This document shows positions 1-5,817 of a DNA stretch of 6,860 nt, piece by piece; within the stretch, counting starts at the first letter, position 1, and the number at the start of each line of letters is the position of its first letter. Source of the DNA: DATCVR01 sp036566745 (lineage in GTDB: Bacteria > Actinomycetota > Actinomycetes > Jiangellales > Jiangellaceae); contig DATCVR010000057.1 in NCBI GenBank assembly GCA_036566745.1, positions 1 through 6,860 on the forward strand, written 5' to 3'. A program made the position numbers and the translations under genes. Under the pieces are notes generated by a model that was not told the DNA's origin, did not search any database, and saw nothing but the letters and a program-made list of their open reading frames with translations.

Positions 1-555
1 CGACGGCGGCTCGACCTTGGCCTTCCACACCGAGACCGCGGAGTACCAGCAGTAGGGCAGGCCGTCGACGGTGCCGGATCGGTGGCAGCCTGGCTCGGCG
101 GTGCGGGTGCCGAAGTAGTCCTGGTGCCCGTACGCGTACACGTAGGGCGCGCGATAGTAGAGCGCCTGCGCGAACACCTTCTGGTCGAACGCGGCGGGGT
201 CGTCGTTGCCGACGTAGCCGTTCATGACCATGTCGCAGTCGAGCTCGGCGGTGGTGGGGTGGGCGGCGAAGTCGTCGGGGGAGCCGGTCCATTGGTAGGT
301 CGGCCCGTTCGGCCCGGCGACGATGAGGTGGACCAGGCCGGCGGCGTCGGTGAACGCCCGCGGCGGGCTGTCGATGTGCACCGGTCCGGACTCGCACCGC
401 TGCGCCTCGCTGTCATGGAACGTCTGCGGCTCGCCGACCAGCCCGAGGACGGGCGGCGCCGGCTCCGGCTCCTCGGCGGCGACCGGAGCGGCCGACGATG
501 CGGCCAGCACGAGAGCGGCCGCGACGACGGCCGTGGCCAGCTGGGACAGCGACAT
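1..555 (-). CDS. Secreted protein of unknown function, N-terminal part (truncated by window edge)
   Basis: The minus-strand frame is open from the ATG at 555-553 to base 1 (185 codons) without a stop, so the C-terminus lies outside the window. The start is supported by an AAGGAGA Shine-Dalgarno sequence (plus-strand 561-567) five bases upstream. The product opens with a classic Sec signal peptide: a short polar start, a hydrophobic Ala/Val/Leu stretch (about residues 7-20) and a probable cleavage after PVAA (about residue 27), followed by a Glu/Pro-rich linker. The mature part has four cysteines (54, 107, 157, 169), suggesting two extracytoplasmic disulfides, and is rich in Tyr, Trp and Asp (for example YYRAPYVYAYGHQDYFGTR at 133-151). 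The pattern RAFTDAAGLVHLIV near residue 67 recalls a beta-propeller blade, as in some secreted glycosidases, but this is only a resemblance. I do not recognise the family. It is transcribed divergently from the methyltransferase gene. Confidence 0.75.
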   Translation of the reverse strand, partial: MSLSQLATAVVAAALVLAASSAAPVAAEEPEPAPPVLGLVGEPQTFHDSEAQRCESGPVHIDSPPRAFTDAAGLVHLIVAGPNGPTYQWTGSPDDFAAHPTTAELDCDMVMNGYVGNDDPAAFDQKVFAQALYYRAPYVYAYGHQDYFGTRTAEPGCHRSGTVDGLPYCWYSAVSVWKAKVEPPS

Positions 556-671
556 CGATGTCTCCTTCCCTGCATGGTGGAATTAACTCTCACAATACAG
601 ATACAGGTCTCATGTCGCTAGGTGCGGAGCGGGCCTGGGCGCGGCCGAGCGCCGTCTCATATAGTCACGCG
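556..671. promoter_or_regulatory. Divergent intergenic promoter region
   Basis: These 116 bases separate the divergent secreted-protein and methyltransferase genes. Bases 581-612 are clearly more AT-rich than the surroundings and include a tandem ATACAG duplication (595-600, 601-606). This is where the promoter of the minus-strand gene should lie. TATTGT-like hexamers can be read on the minus strand, but no convincing -35/-10 pair stands out. The plus-strand promoter element is listed separately. That the region is regulatory is inferred from gene layout and base composition. Confidence 0.45.
660..665 (+). promoter_or_regulatory. Predicted -10 box of a leaderless methyltransferase transcript
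   Basis: TATAGT matches the bacterial sigma-70-type consensus TATAAT at five of six positions and the actinobacterial TANNNT pattern. Its last base is followed by six bases and then the GTG at 672, so the usual start point, about 7 bp downstream, coincides with the first base of that codon. No Shine-Dalgarno sequence precedes the GTG. Together these suggest a leaderless mRNA, which is common in actinobacteria. No clear -35 hexamer is visible about 17 bp upstream. Confidence 0.5.
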
Positions 672-1280
672 GTGAACGTGGAGCAGGTTCGGGACGCATA
701 TGCCTCCGTCGCTGACCTTTACATCGAAAGGTTCGGCACGAGCCAGCAGGTACCTGCTGACGACCTCGCCTTCATCGGGCGACATCTGTCGATTCGGCCA
801 GGGCAGGTGATCGATGTGGGCTGCGGACCTGGCCACATCACCGGCCATCTTCGGTCTCTGGGCGTCGATGCGATGGGGATCGACATGGTTCCCGAGTTCA
901 TCGCCCACGCGAGGGCCGCCCATCCGGACGGTAGGTACCAACTCGGGTCGATGAAGCGCCTGGACGTCGAGAACGATTCGATTGCCGGCATCGTGGCCTG
1001 GTTCTCGCTGATCCACCTGCCGCCTCAGGACCTCGACGGTGTGCTCGCCGAGTTCCGGCGGGTGATGAGCCCAGCTGGCACGCTGGTGGTCGGCTTCTTC
1101 GAGGGCGACGAGGTCGCCGCCTTCGACCACAAAGTCGTGACGGCCTATCGCTGGCCCGTCGACGAACTCTCCGAGCGGTTGGCGCGAGCCGGCTTCGTCG
1201 AGGTCGAGCGCCAACATCGGCCCAGCGATGGGATCCATCGGCCGTACGCCGCGATCACGGCGGTCATGGGCGATCTGTGA
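672..1280 (+). CDS. Class I SAM-dependent methyltransferase
   Basis: The 202-residue product is predicted to transfer a methyl group from S-adenosylmethionine to an unidentified small-molecule or other substrate in the cytoplasm. Motif I is VIDVGCGPG at residues 46-54, the SAM-binding loop of the Rossmann-like methyltransferase fold. An acidic residue ending strand beta-2 (GIDM, D71) would bind the ribose hydroxyls. Further along are the expected beta-4 region (IVAWFSLIHLP, 107-117) and the LAEFRRVMSPAGTLVV segment (125-140), typical of the Methyltransf_11/25 type. The GTG at 672 is preferred because of the -10 box spacing. An in-frame ATG at 612 would add 20 residues of poor family character and has no good ribosome binding site, and the frame stays open further upstream only inside the divergent gene. 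The methyltransferase call is firm; the substrate cannot be read from sequence. Nothing ties it functionally to the downstream operon. Confidence 0.85.
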   Translation: MNVEQVRDAYASVADLYIERFGTSQQVPADDLAFIGRHLSIRPGQVIDVGCGPGHITGHLRSLGVDAMGIDMVPEFIAHARAAHPDGRYQLGSMKRLDVENDSIAGIVAWFSLIHLPPQDLDGVLAEFRRVMSPAGTLVVGFFEGDEVAAFDHKVVTAYRWPVDELSERLARAGFVEVERQHRPSDGIHRPYAAITAVMGDL

Positions 1281-1453
1281 GCTGCGCTGACGAGTCCCCG
1301 CGCTCGTGGCCACGACCTCCTCGCCGAAGCGCACCATCAGATCGACGCAGGGCTCTGACTTCCGGCCTCTCGGTCACAAGCGATACCTGCGGCGGACCTA
1401 CGTCGCAGCCGACGGAATGAGCCGTCTGGCTGCCAGGTGAACCCACCGCGAGG
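1281..1453. promoter_or_regulatory. Intergenic region upstream of the MoxR operon, with a 12-bp palindrome
   Basis: No reading frame with coding character occupies this gap. It is the only non-coding stretch ahead of the six-gene operon, so the operon promoter should lie here unless transcription reads through from the methyltransferase gene. A perfect 12-bp palindrome, TCGTGGCCACGA, sits at 1304-1315 and could be an operator, although a palindrome of this length can occur by chance in a window this size. A CTGACT hexamer (1355-1360) and a GATACC hexamer (1382-1387) resemble promoter elements but are spaced too far apart to call. No intrinsic terminator is visible after the methyltransferase gene. 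Confidence 0.3.
1450..1453 (+). promoter_or_regulatory. Ribosome binding site deciding the MoxR start
   Basis: GAGG lies immediately against the ATG at 1454, where it could not work, but six bases before the in-frame ATG at 1460. This favours 1460 as the start over 1454; a third ATG at 1469 is too far away. Confidence 0.55.
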
Positions 1454-1459
1454 ATGTCG

Positions 1460-2506
1460 ATGAACTCGATGCACCAGCCGCCGGTTGTCGCAGTGCCGTC
1501 GCTCTCGAACGGCCAACCGATCAGCGGCGACGAGCTCGCCCGAGCGCAGAACGTCCTCGGCAGCATCACCGGAGTCTTCGCCCACACGATCGTCGGGCAG
1601 CGTCAACTGCTCACCAGCCTGCTCGTGACCTTGATGACCGGAGGGCACATCCTGCTCGAGAGTGTGCCCGGCCTGGCGAAGTCGACAGCTGCATCGACGC
1701 TCGCCGATTCCGTGCGCGCGTCGTTCGCCCGAATCCAGTGCACGCCGGACTTGCTGCCCAGCGACATCATCGGCACCCAGGTCTTCGACGCCACGACGGC
1801 GACGTTCAGCACCCAGCTCGGCCCCGTGCATGCGAACTTCGTCCTGCTCGACGAGATCAACCGGTCCAGTGCCAAGACACAGAGCGCGATGCTCGAGGCG
1901 ATGCAGGAACGGCAGACCAGCATCGCCGGCGTCAACCATCCGCTGCCGTCACCGTTCATGGTGCTGGCGACGCAGAACCCGATCGAGGAGGAAGGCACCT
2001 ACGTCCTTCCACATGCGCAGATGGACCGGTTCCTCCTCAAGGAGATCGTCACCTATCCCACCCCGCAGGACGAGTTCGAAATCCTGCGCCGCATCGACAG
2101 TGGCGTTCTCGGTACGGTGTCGAACCAGCATTCTGCGGCCGTGGTCGACCTCGACGACGTGCTTTTCCTGCAGGAACTCGTCAAACGGGTCTACGTCGAC
2201 GACGCCGTCAAGCGCTACGTCGTTGACCTGGTGACGGCCACCCGGAACCCGGCATCGGTCATCGCACCGGAGTTCGCCCGCTACGTGGAGTTCGGCGCCA
2301 GCCCGCGTGGGAGCATCACCCTCCAACAGGTAGCCCGCGCCATGGCGTTGCTGAACGGGCGAGCCCATGTGATTCCCGAGGACGTCCACGCACTGCGGCA
2401 CAGCGTCCTGCGTCATCGGGTCATCCTGACCTTCGAGGCGCTGGCCGACCGGGTACGTCCCGAGGTCATCATCGACCACGTCTTCAACGCCGTCCCCACC
2501 CCGTAA
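1460..2506 (+). CDS. moxR: MoxR-family AAA+ ATPase
   Basis: MoxR ATPases are cytoplasmic hexameric AAA+ chaperones that work with VWA-domain partners to activate, metallate or remodel client proteins. Numbering the 348-residue product from the ATG at 1460, the P-loop is SVPGLAKS (68-75, Lys74), followed by the family-typical TPDLLPSDIIGT (95-106). Walker B is VLLDEIN with D131 and E132, followed by the characteristic NRSSAKTQSAMLEAMQERQ. Sensor 1 is ATQNP (N173), then DRFLLK with a likely arginine finger (R190). A helical lid carries sensor 2, GASPRGS (R283). The length matches the family (about 310-350). One oddity is Ser68, where the family usually has Gly (EGVPGLAKT). It opens an operon with DUF58, VWA and TPR genes; the DUF58 gene starts nine bases after its stop. 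The family call is firm. The client is unknown. Confidence 0.93.
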   Translation: MNSMHQPPVVAVPSLSNGQPISGDELARAQNVLGSITGVFAHTIVGQRQLLTSLLVTLMTGGHILLESVPGLAKSTAASTLADSVRASFARIQCTPDLLPSDIIGTQVFDATTATFSTQLGPVHANFVLLDEINRSSAKTQSAMLEAMQERQTSIAGVNHPLPSPFMVLATQNPIEEEGTYVLPHAQMDRFLLKEIVTYPTPQDEFEILRRIDSGVLGTVSNQHSAAVVDLDDVLFLQELVKRVYVDDAVKRYVVDLVTATRNPASVIAPEFARYVEFGASPRGSITLQQVARAMALLNGRAHVIPEDVHALRHSVLRHRVILTFEALADRVRPEVIIDHVFNAVPTP

Positions 2507-2515
2507 GGGCGTGTC

Positions 2516-3400
2516 GTGGCTGCGCTGCTGACCAAGGTCAGGATGAAGATGTCGATCCATGCCCACCGCGCCGTGCGAGGGCTGCTCGACGGCCAGTACG
2601 GCTCGATCCACAAGGGCCGCAGCATGGATTTCGACGACCTCCGCGCATACGTACCCGGTGACGACATCAAAGACCTCGATTGGAAGGCCACCGCCCGCAC
2701 CGGCCATCCCCTCGTCACGAGGTATGTCGCGGAGCGCAGGCACACCGTGCTGCTCGTCGTGGCCACCGGTCGGAGCATGGCCGCGATGAGCGAGGTCGAC
2801 GCCAGCAAACGCGACGTCGCGATCATGGCGATCGGCGTGCTGGGTTACATCGCCCAGAAGCACGGCGATGTGGTGGGGATGGTCGCGGGCGACGCCTCCG
2901 CGTCGACCACGTTCCCACCGGGCGGCACACACGGTCATCTCGAACGGCTGTTGCGGCACGTCCACGATCGGACGACCGTGGACGCCGCTCCGGCCGATCT
3001 CGCCCACACCCTCGAACACGCGATCCGGACTGTCCGCCGACGCACGATCATGGTGGTCGTCGCCGACGATGTCGACCTCGACGGACGCCATCTGCAGCTG
3101 ATACGTCGGCTCGGGGTGCAGCACGAGCTGCTCTTCATCTCCATCGGCGACCTCTCGCCGGTCGAGCAGTCCGCGCTCGGGCACGACGTCTACGACGTCG
3201 ACCTTCTGGCCGGCCTGCCACCGTTCATTCGGCAGGATCCAGCCCTGGCCGAGGACGTGGCGAGGCGAGCAGCGCAGCGGCATGACGAGCGCCGGATCGC
3301 CCTGGGACGGCTCGGCATCGCGAGTGTCCAGATCACCGGCGAGGCCGCCGTCGTCCCTGCACTGGTCCGACTCCTGGAAGCGCATCGGCATGCGCGCTGA
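2516..3400 (+). CDS. DUF58 domain protein (MoxR partner, degenerate VWA-like fold)
   Basis: DUF58 proteins are standard neighbours of MoxR ATPases and have a VWA-like fold after a conserved N-terminal motif. In this 294-residue protein the signature YVPGDDIKDLDWKATAR is at 45-61, followed by RYVAERR (69-75). The region that corresponds to the VWA MIDAS reads ATGRSM (83-88): the metal-binding Asp of DxSxS is Ala83 and the first Ser is Gly85, so metal binding through this motif is doubtful. A later acidic pair, DD at 184-185, occupies the position of the last MIDAS loop. There are no membrane segments, so it is likely cytoplasmic and comparable to short actinobacterial DUF58 proteins rather than the longer forms with N-terminal membrane helices. 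The GTG start is supported by AAGGG at 2505-2509, six bases upstream. Its 3' end overlaps the next gene by 11 bp, implying translational coupling. Confidence 0.9.
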   Translation: MAALLTKVRMKMSIHAHRAVRGLLDGQYGSIHKGRSMDFDDLRAYVPGDDIKDLDWKATARTGHPLVTRYVAERRHTVLLVVATGRSMAAMSEVDASKRDVAIMAIGVLGYIAQKHGDVVGMVAGDASASTTFPPGGTHGHLERLLRHVHDRTTVDAAPADLAHTLEHAIRTVRRRTIMVVVADDVDLDGRHLQLIRRLGVQHELLFISIGDLSPVEQSALGHDVYDVDLLAGLPPFIRQDPALAEDVARRAAQRHDERRIALGRLGIASVQITGEAAVVPALVRLLEAHRHAR

Positions 3401-3860
3401 GGCATCGTTGTACCCGCCGGAGAGCTACCACGGCGGGTGGCTCGTGCTGGGATGTGCGCTACTCGTCGTGATCGCCGGGTGGTACGGGTGGCTGTTCTGG
3501 ACGACGCGGGCCGCCCACCCGCCCGAGTCGCCGACGCCTCCGCCGACCGACGTGACTGGGCTCAGGATGCAATACCTGAAGCGGATCGACGACGTCGAGC
3601 GCCGAGCCGACGCCGGGGAACTCGACCTTCGGGGCGTCCATCAGGAGCTCAGCGTCGTGGTCCGGAATTTCGTGCACGAGGCATCGGGCAGCCGCGCGCA
3701 TGTCATGACCCTGGCCGGCCTCCGGGACAGCGACGAGAGGCACGGTCGGCTCGCCCCGGTGATCGAGTCCTACTACCCGCCGGCCTTCATGGCGAGCTCG
3801 GTCGGTGACATCGCCCGGGCGATCACGGCAGCGCGAGCGCTGGTGGACACATGGTTCTGA
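3390..3860 (+). CDS. Single-pass membrane protein, DUF4381-like
   Basis: This 156-residue protein has a short N-terminus with LYPPESYHGGW, one strong transmembrane helix (about residues 16-37, rich in Trp, Leu and Val), a Pro-rich linker (44-53) and a helical, charged C-terminal domain. By the positive-inside rule the C-terminal domain faces the cytoplasm. The layout, size and position between DUF58 and VWA genes match DUF4381 proteins of MoxR-VWA loci: an N-terminal proline before a WWLL-type helix, then a region with a conserved Leu-rich helix, a GL segment (here LAGLRD at 108-113) and a closing tyrosine motif (ESYYPPAF at 126-133). The assignment rests on this pattern and on context, not on a strong motif. 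The ATG at 3390 is chosen because GGAAG (3376-3380) precedes it; in-frame codons further upstream lie wholly inside the DUF58 gene and would add no membrane or domain features. It overlaps both neighbours (11 and 10 bp). Confidence 0.7.
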   Translation: MRAEASLYPPESYHGGWLVLGCALLVVIAGWYGWLFWTTRAAHPPESPTPPPTDVTGLRMQYLKRIDDVERRADAGELDLRGVHQELSVVVRNFVHEASGSRAHVMTLAGLRDSDERHGRLAPVIESYYPPAFMASSVGDIARAITAARALVDTWF

Positions 3861-4825
3861 TCAACGCCTGGATCGTTCCGGTGTGGGCCGTGGCGGTCGT
3901 GCTCGGCGCCGCCATCCTTCTGCGGCGCCGCAGAAGGACACGGAACCGGTCGGAGGAGACCCGCCTGCCTCTGGCGAACACCGCACGACTGTCGTCGTCG
4001 CCGCGGTTCGTCGCACTGATGCGGCGCTACCGTCTGCTGCTCGGCATCACACTGGCCTGCGTCGTCATGCTGACGCTCAGCGCGGTGGCGCTCAGCGCCC
4101 GGGTGGCCTCGACGGCGACGGAGATCCCGGACCGGCTGAATCGCGACATCATGCTCTGCCTCGATGTGTCCGGTTCCATGACGGCGACGGACGCGGAACT
4201 GCTCGGGATCTTCGCCGAACTGGCCGGTGAACTCGACGGTGAACGCATCGGCCTCACCTATTTCGGCGGCGCGGCGGTCAACGTGTTTCCGTTGACCGAC
4301 GACTATCCGTTCATCGAGGAGCTCCTCGACGAGCACGCCACGAGGATGGTGGAAGGCGACCTCGCTGTGGCTGCCGGGACATACTCCGACGCCGGCACGT
4401 CTCTGATCGGCGACGGCTTGGCGTCGTGCGTGACGAGGTTCGACCGCCTCGACAGCGACCGCCCACGCTCGATCGTCCTCGCCACGGACAGCATGGTCAG
4501 CGGAGGCCAGATCATCACTCTCGACGAGGCCGGCCGGCTTGCGGAGGAGAACGATGTCCACGTCTACGGCATCAACCCGAACGATTTCGGCGGTGCGGAG
4601 AGCGACAGCTTCCGCGCCATGGTCGAGCGGACCGGCGGCACGTACCACGTCTCCGACGACCCCTCCGGCGTCGACCGGATAGTCGCAAGCATCACGGCCG
4701 AGGAAGCCGAACGGCTCGAGGGAGCGCCCGAGCTGGTGGTCACCGACCGGCCCGGCGTTCCGGTCGCCTTCGCCACGATCGCGGTGGTGGCTCTGATCGG
4801 CATCGGCTGGAGGCTCGACCGATGA
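3851..4825 (+). CDS. Membrane-anchored VWA-domain protein with intact MIDAS (BatA-like)
   Basis: The 324-residue protein has a transmembrane helix at about 5-24, a strongly basic cytoplasmic loop (RRRRRTRNR, 25-33), a second helix at about 60-82, a VWA domain from about 98 to 285 and a C-terminal helix at about 304-320. The positive-inside rule places the VWA domain outside the membrane. The metal-ion-dependent adhesion site looks complete: DVSGS at 105-109, a Thr in AGTS (T183) and an Asp in ATDS (D213). VWA proteins of this kind, such as BatA, are the membrane partners of MoxR ATPases and are thought to bind clients through the metal site. The ATG at 3851 overlaps the stop of the upstream gene by 10 bp and has only a weak GGTGG four bases before it, which suggests coupled translation. 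A perfect 24-bp palindrome lies in codons 22-30. The VWA call is firm; the BatA label is by analogy. Confidence 0.9.
   Translation: MVLINAWIVPVWAVAVVLGAAILLRRRRRTRNRSEETRLPLANTARLSSSPRFVALMRRYRLLLGITLACVVMLTLSAVALSARVASTATEIPDRLNRDIMLCLDVSGSMTATDAELLGIFAELAGELDGERIGLTYFGGAAVNVFPLTDDYPFIEELLDEHATRMVEGDLAVAAGTYSDAGTSLIGDGLASCVTRFDRLDSDRPRSIVLATDSMVSGGQIITLDEAGRLAEENDVHVYGINPNDFGGAESDSFRAMVERTGGTYHVSDDPSGVDRIVASITAEEAERLEGAPELVVTDRPGVPVAFATIAVVALIGIGWRLDR
3915..3938. repeat. Perfect 24-bp palindrome inside the first VWA gene
   Basis: The left arm TCCTTCTGCGGC (3915-3926) is followed without a break by its exact reverse complement GCCGCAGAAGGA (3927-3938). In RNA this would form a 10-bp stem with a GCGC tetraloop. 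It lies 64 bases into the VWA gene, over codons for the end of helix 1 and the Arg run. The right arm uses AGA then AGG for Arg28-Arg29, right after three CGN arginine codons, so base symmetry rather than protein sequence seems to set codon choice. No T-run follows, so it is not a standard terminator. Confidence 0.9.
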
Positions 4826-5817
4826 TCGTTGACCCGGTGGCGCCGTGGTGGTTGCTGGTCGCGGTGTTCGTCCCCCTCCTCGTCATCGCCGTCCGGATGG
4901 TGGCGCGGGCCGAAGGGCCGAGGCGGGTGGCCTGGGCGCGCCGGACCGCCATGGTCGTGATGTTGGCCGCGGTAGCCGTCGCGCCCGGCCTTGACGGCGG
5001 GAGCGCGGAGGCGCGGGCGAGCTCTGTCGACGTGGTGTTCGTCGTCGATGTGACCACCAGCATGGGTGCGGAGGACTACCCGGGTGGCATCCGCCTCGAC
5101 GGTGCGCGGGCCGACGTGGCCGAGCTGGCCGAGCATCTCGCCGGAGCACGCTTCAGCCTGGTGACGTTCGCGCGGGATGCTGTCGTCGAGCTGCCCTTCA
5201 CGACTGACTCCACGGCGCTGTCCACGGCGATGAGTGTCGTGGAGCCCGAGAGCTATCTGTACGCGACCGGTAGTAGCGTCGATCGCCCGCTCGAGACGCT
5301 GAAGGCACTGCTCGACCGGGCCGAGGAGTCCGACCCGGACCGAGCACGGGTGGTGTTCTACCTCGGCGACGGCGAGCAGACCGCCGACTCCGAGGCTTCG
5401 TCGTTCGCCGAGATCGGCGAGATCGTCGCGGGCGGCGCCGTCCTCGGCTACGGCACGGCCGATGGAGGACGGATGCTCCAATACGACGGCTTCTCCGCAC
5501 GCGAAGATCTGACCTATGTCAGCGACGGCAATGGTGGCGATGCGGTGTCGATCCTCGACGAGGAGGCACTGGGAGAGGTGGCCGATCAGCTGGGCGTGAC
5601 CTACCTGCACCGTACCGGCGCAGGCGGGCCCGGAGCCGATGGGCTCGGCGACGTCGTCGACCTACGGGCCATCGCCGAGATCTCTGATGACCGGGACGGC
5701 GCGACGTCGAGCACACTCCGGCTCTACTGGATCCCCGCGGTGGCTCTGGGAGGCCTCGCGCTGTGGGAGCTCACCGTGATCGTCCTCCTCCTCGGCGAGA
5801 CCCGGCGGCGCCGGTGA
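4822..5817 (+). CDS. Membrane-anchored VWA-domain protein (BatB-like)
   Basis: The 331-residue product repeats the architecture of the preceding VWA protein. It has helix 1 at about 9-28, a basic loop (RAEGPRRVAWARR), helix 2 at about 42-56, an extracytoplasmic VWA domain at about 68-265 and a C-terminal helix at about 302-325 ending in a basic RRRR tail. The first MIDAS motif is DVTTS (76-80), with Thr where Ser is usual. LGDGEQT (181-187) supplies the last Asp (D183). The middle Thr/Ser loop is best matched by ATGSS (148-152). The segment VLGYGTADGGRM (207-218) is typical of Bat-type VWA proteins, where a GxGT-x-GG stretch follows the fourth strand. GGAGG at 4809-4813 lies eight bases before the ATG, and the start overlaps the previous stop as ATGA. 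The two VWA genes are probably an old duplication, since their sequences have diverged well beyond shared motifs. Confidence 0.9.
   Translation: MIVDPVAPWWLLVAVFVPLLVIAVRMVARAEGPRRVAWARRTAMVVMLAAVAVAPGLDGGSAEARASSVDVVFVVDVTTSMGAEDYPGGIRLDGARADVAELAEHLAGARFSLVTFARDAVVELPFTTDSTALSTAMSVVEPESYLYATGSSVDRPLETLKALLDRAEESDPDRARVVFYLGDGEQTADSEASSFAEIGEIVAGGAVLGYGTADGGRMLQYDGFSAREDLTYVSDGNGGDAVSILDEEALGEVADQLGVTYLHRTGAGGPGADGLGDVVDLRAIAEISDDRDGATSSTLRLYWIPAVALGGLALWELTVIVLLLGETRRRR

Noticed and set aside
82..621. A plus-strand open frame of 179 codons at the left end.
   Set aside because: It is opposite the minus-strand secreted-protein gene, which has a signal peptide and ribosome binding site. The plus-strand product is Arg/Gly/Val-rich low complexity without a supported start.
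612..671. The ATG at 612 as start of the methyltransferase.
   Set aside because: It has no ribosome binding site or correctly spaced -10 box, and the 20 extra residues look non-coding. The GTG at 672 fits a leaderless start.
1355..1387. CTGACT and GATACC as a promoter for the MoxR operon.
   Set aside because: The hexamers are weak matches and are separated by 21 bases, too far for a normal -35/-10 pair.
1949..3391. A 480-codon open frame on the minus strand across the MoxR and DUF58 genes.
   Set aside because: It lies opposite two genes with unmistakable family motifs, has a composition expected from a codon-position GC shadow, and shows no domain or ribosome binding site.
4564..5610. A 348-codon minus-strand open frame across the two VWA genes.
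   Set aside because: The plus strand carries two VWA domains with MIDAS motifs. The minus product is a His/Arg-rich GC shadow.
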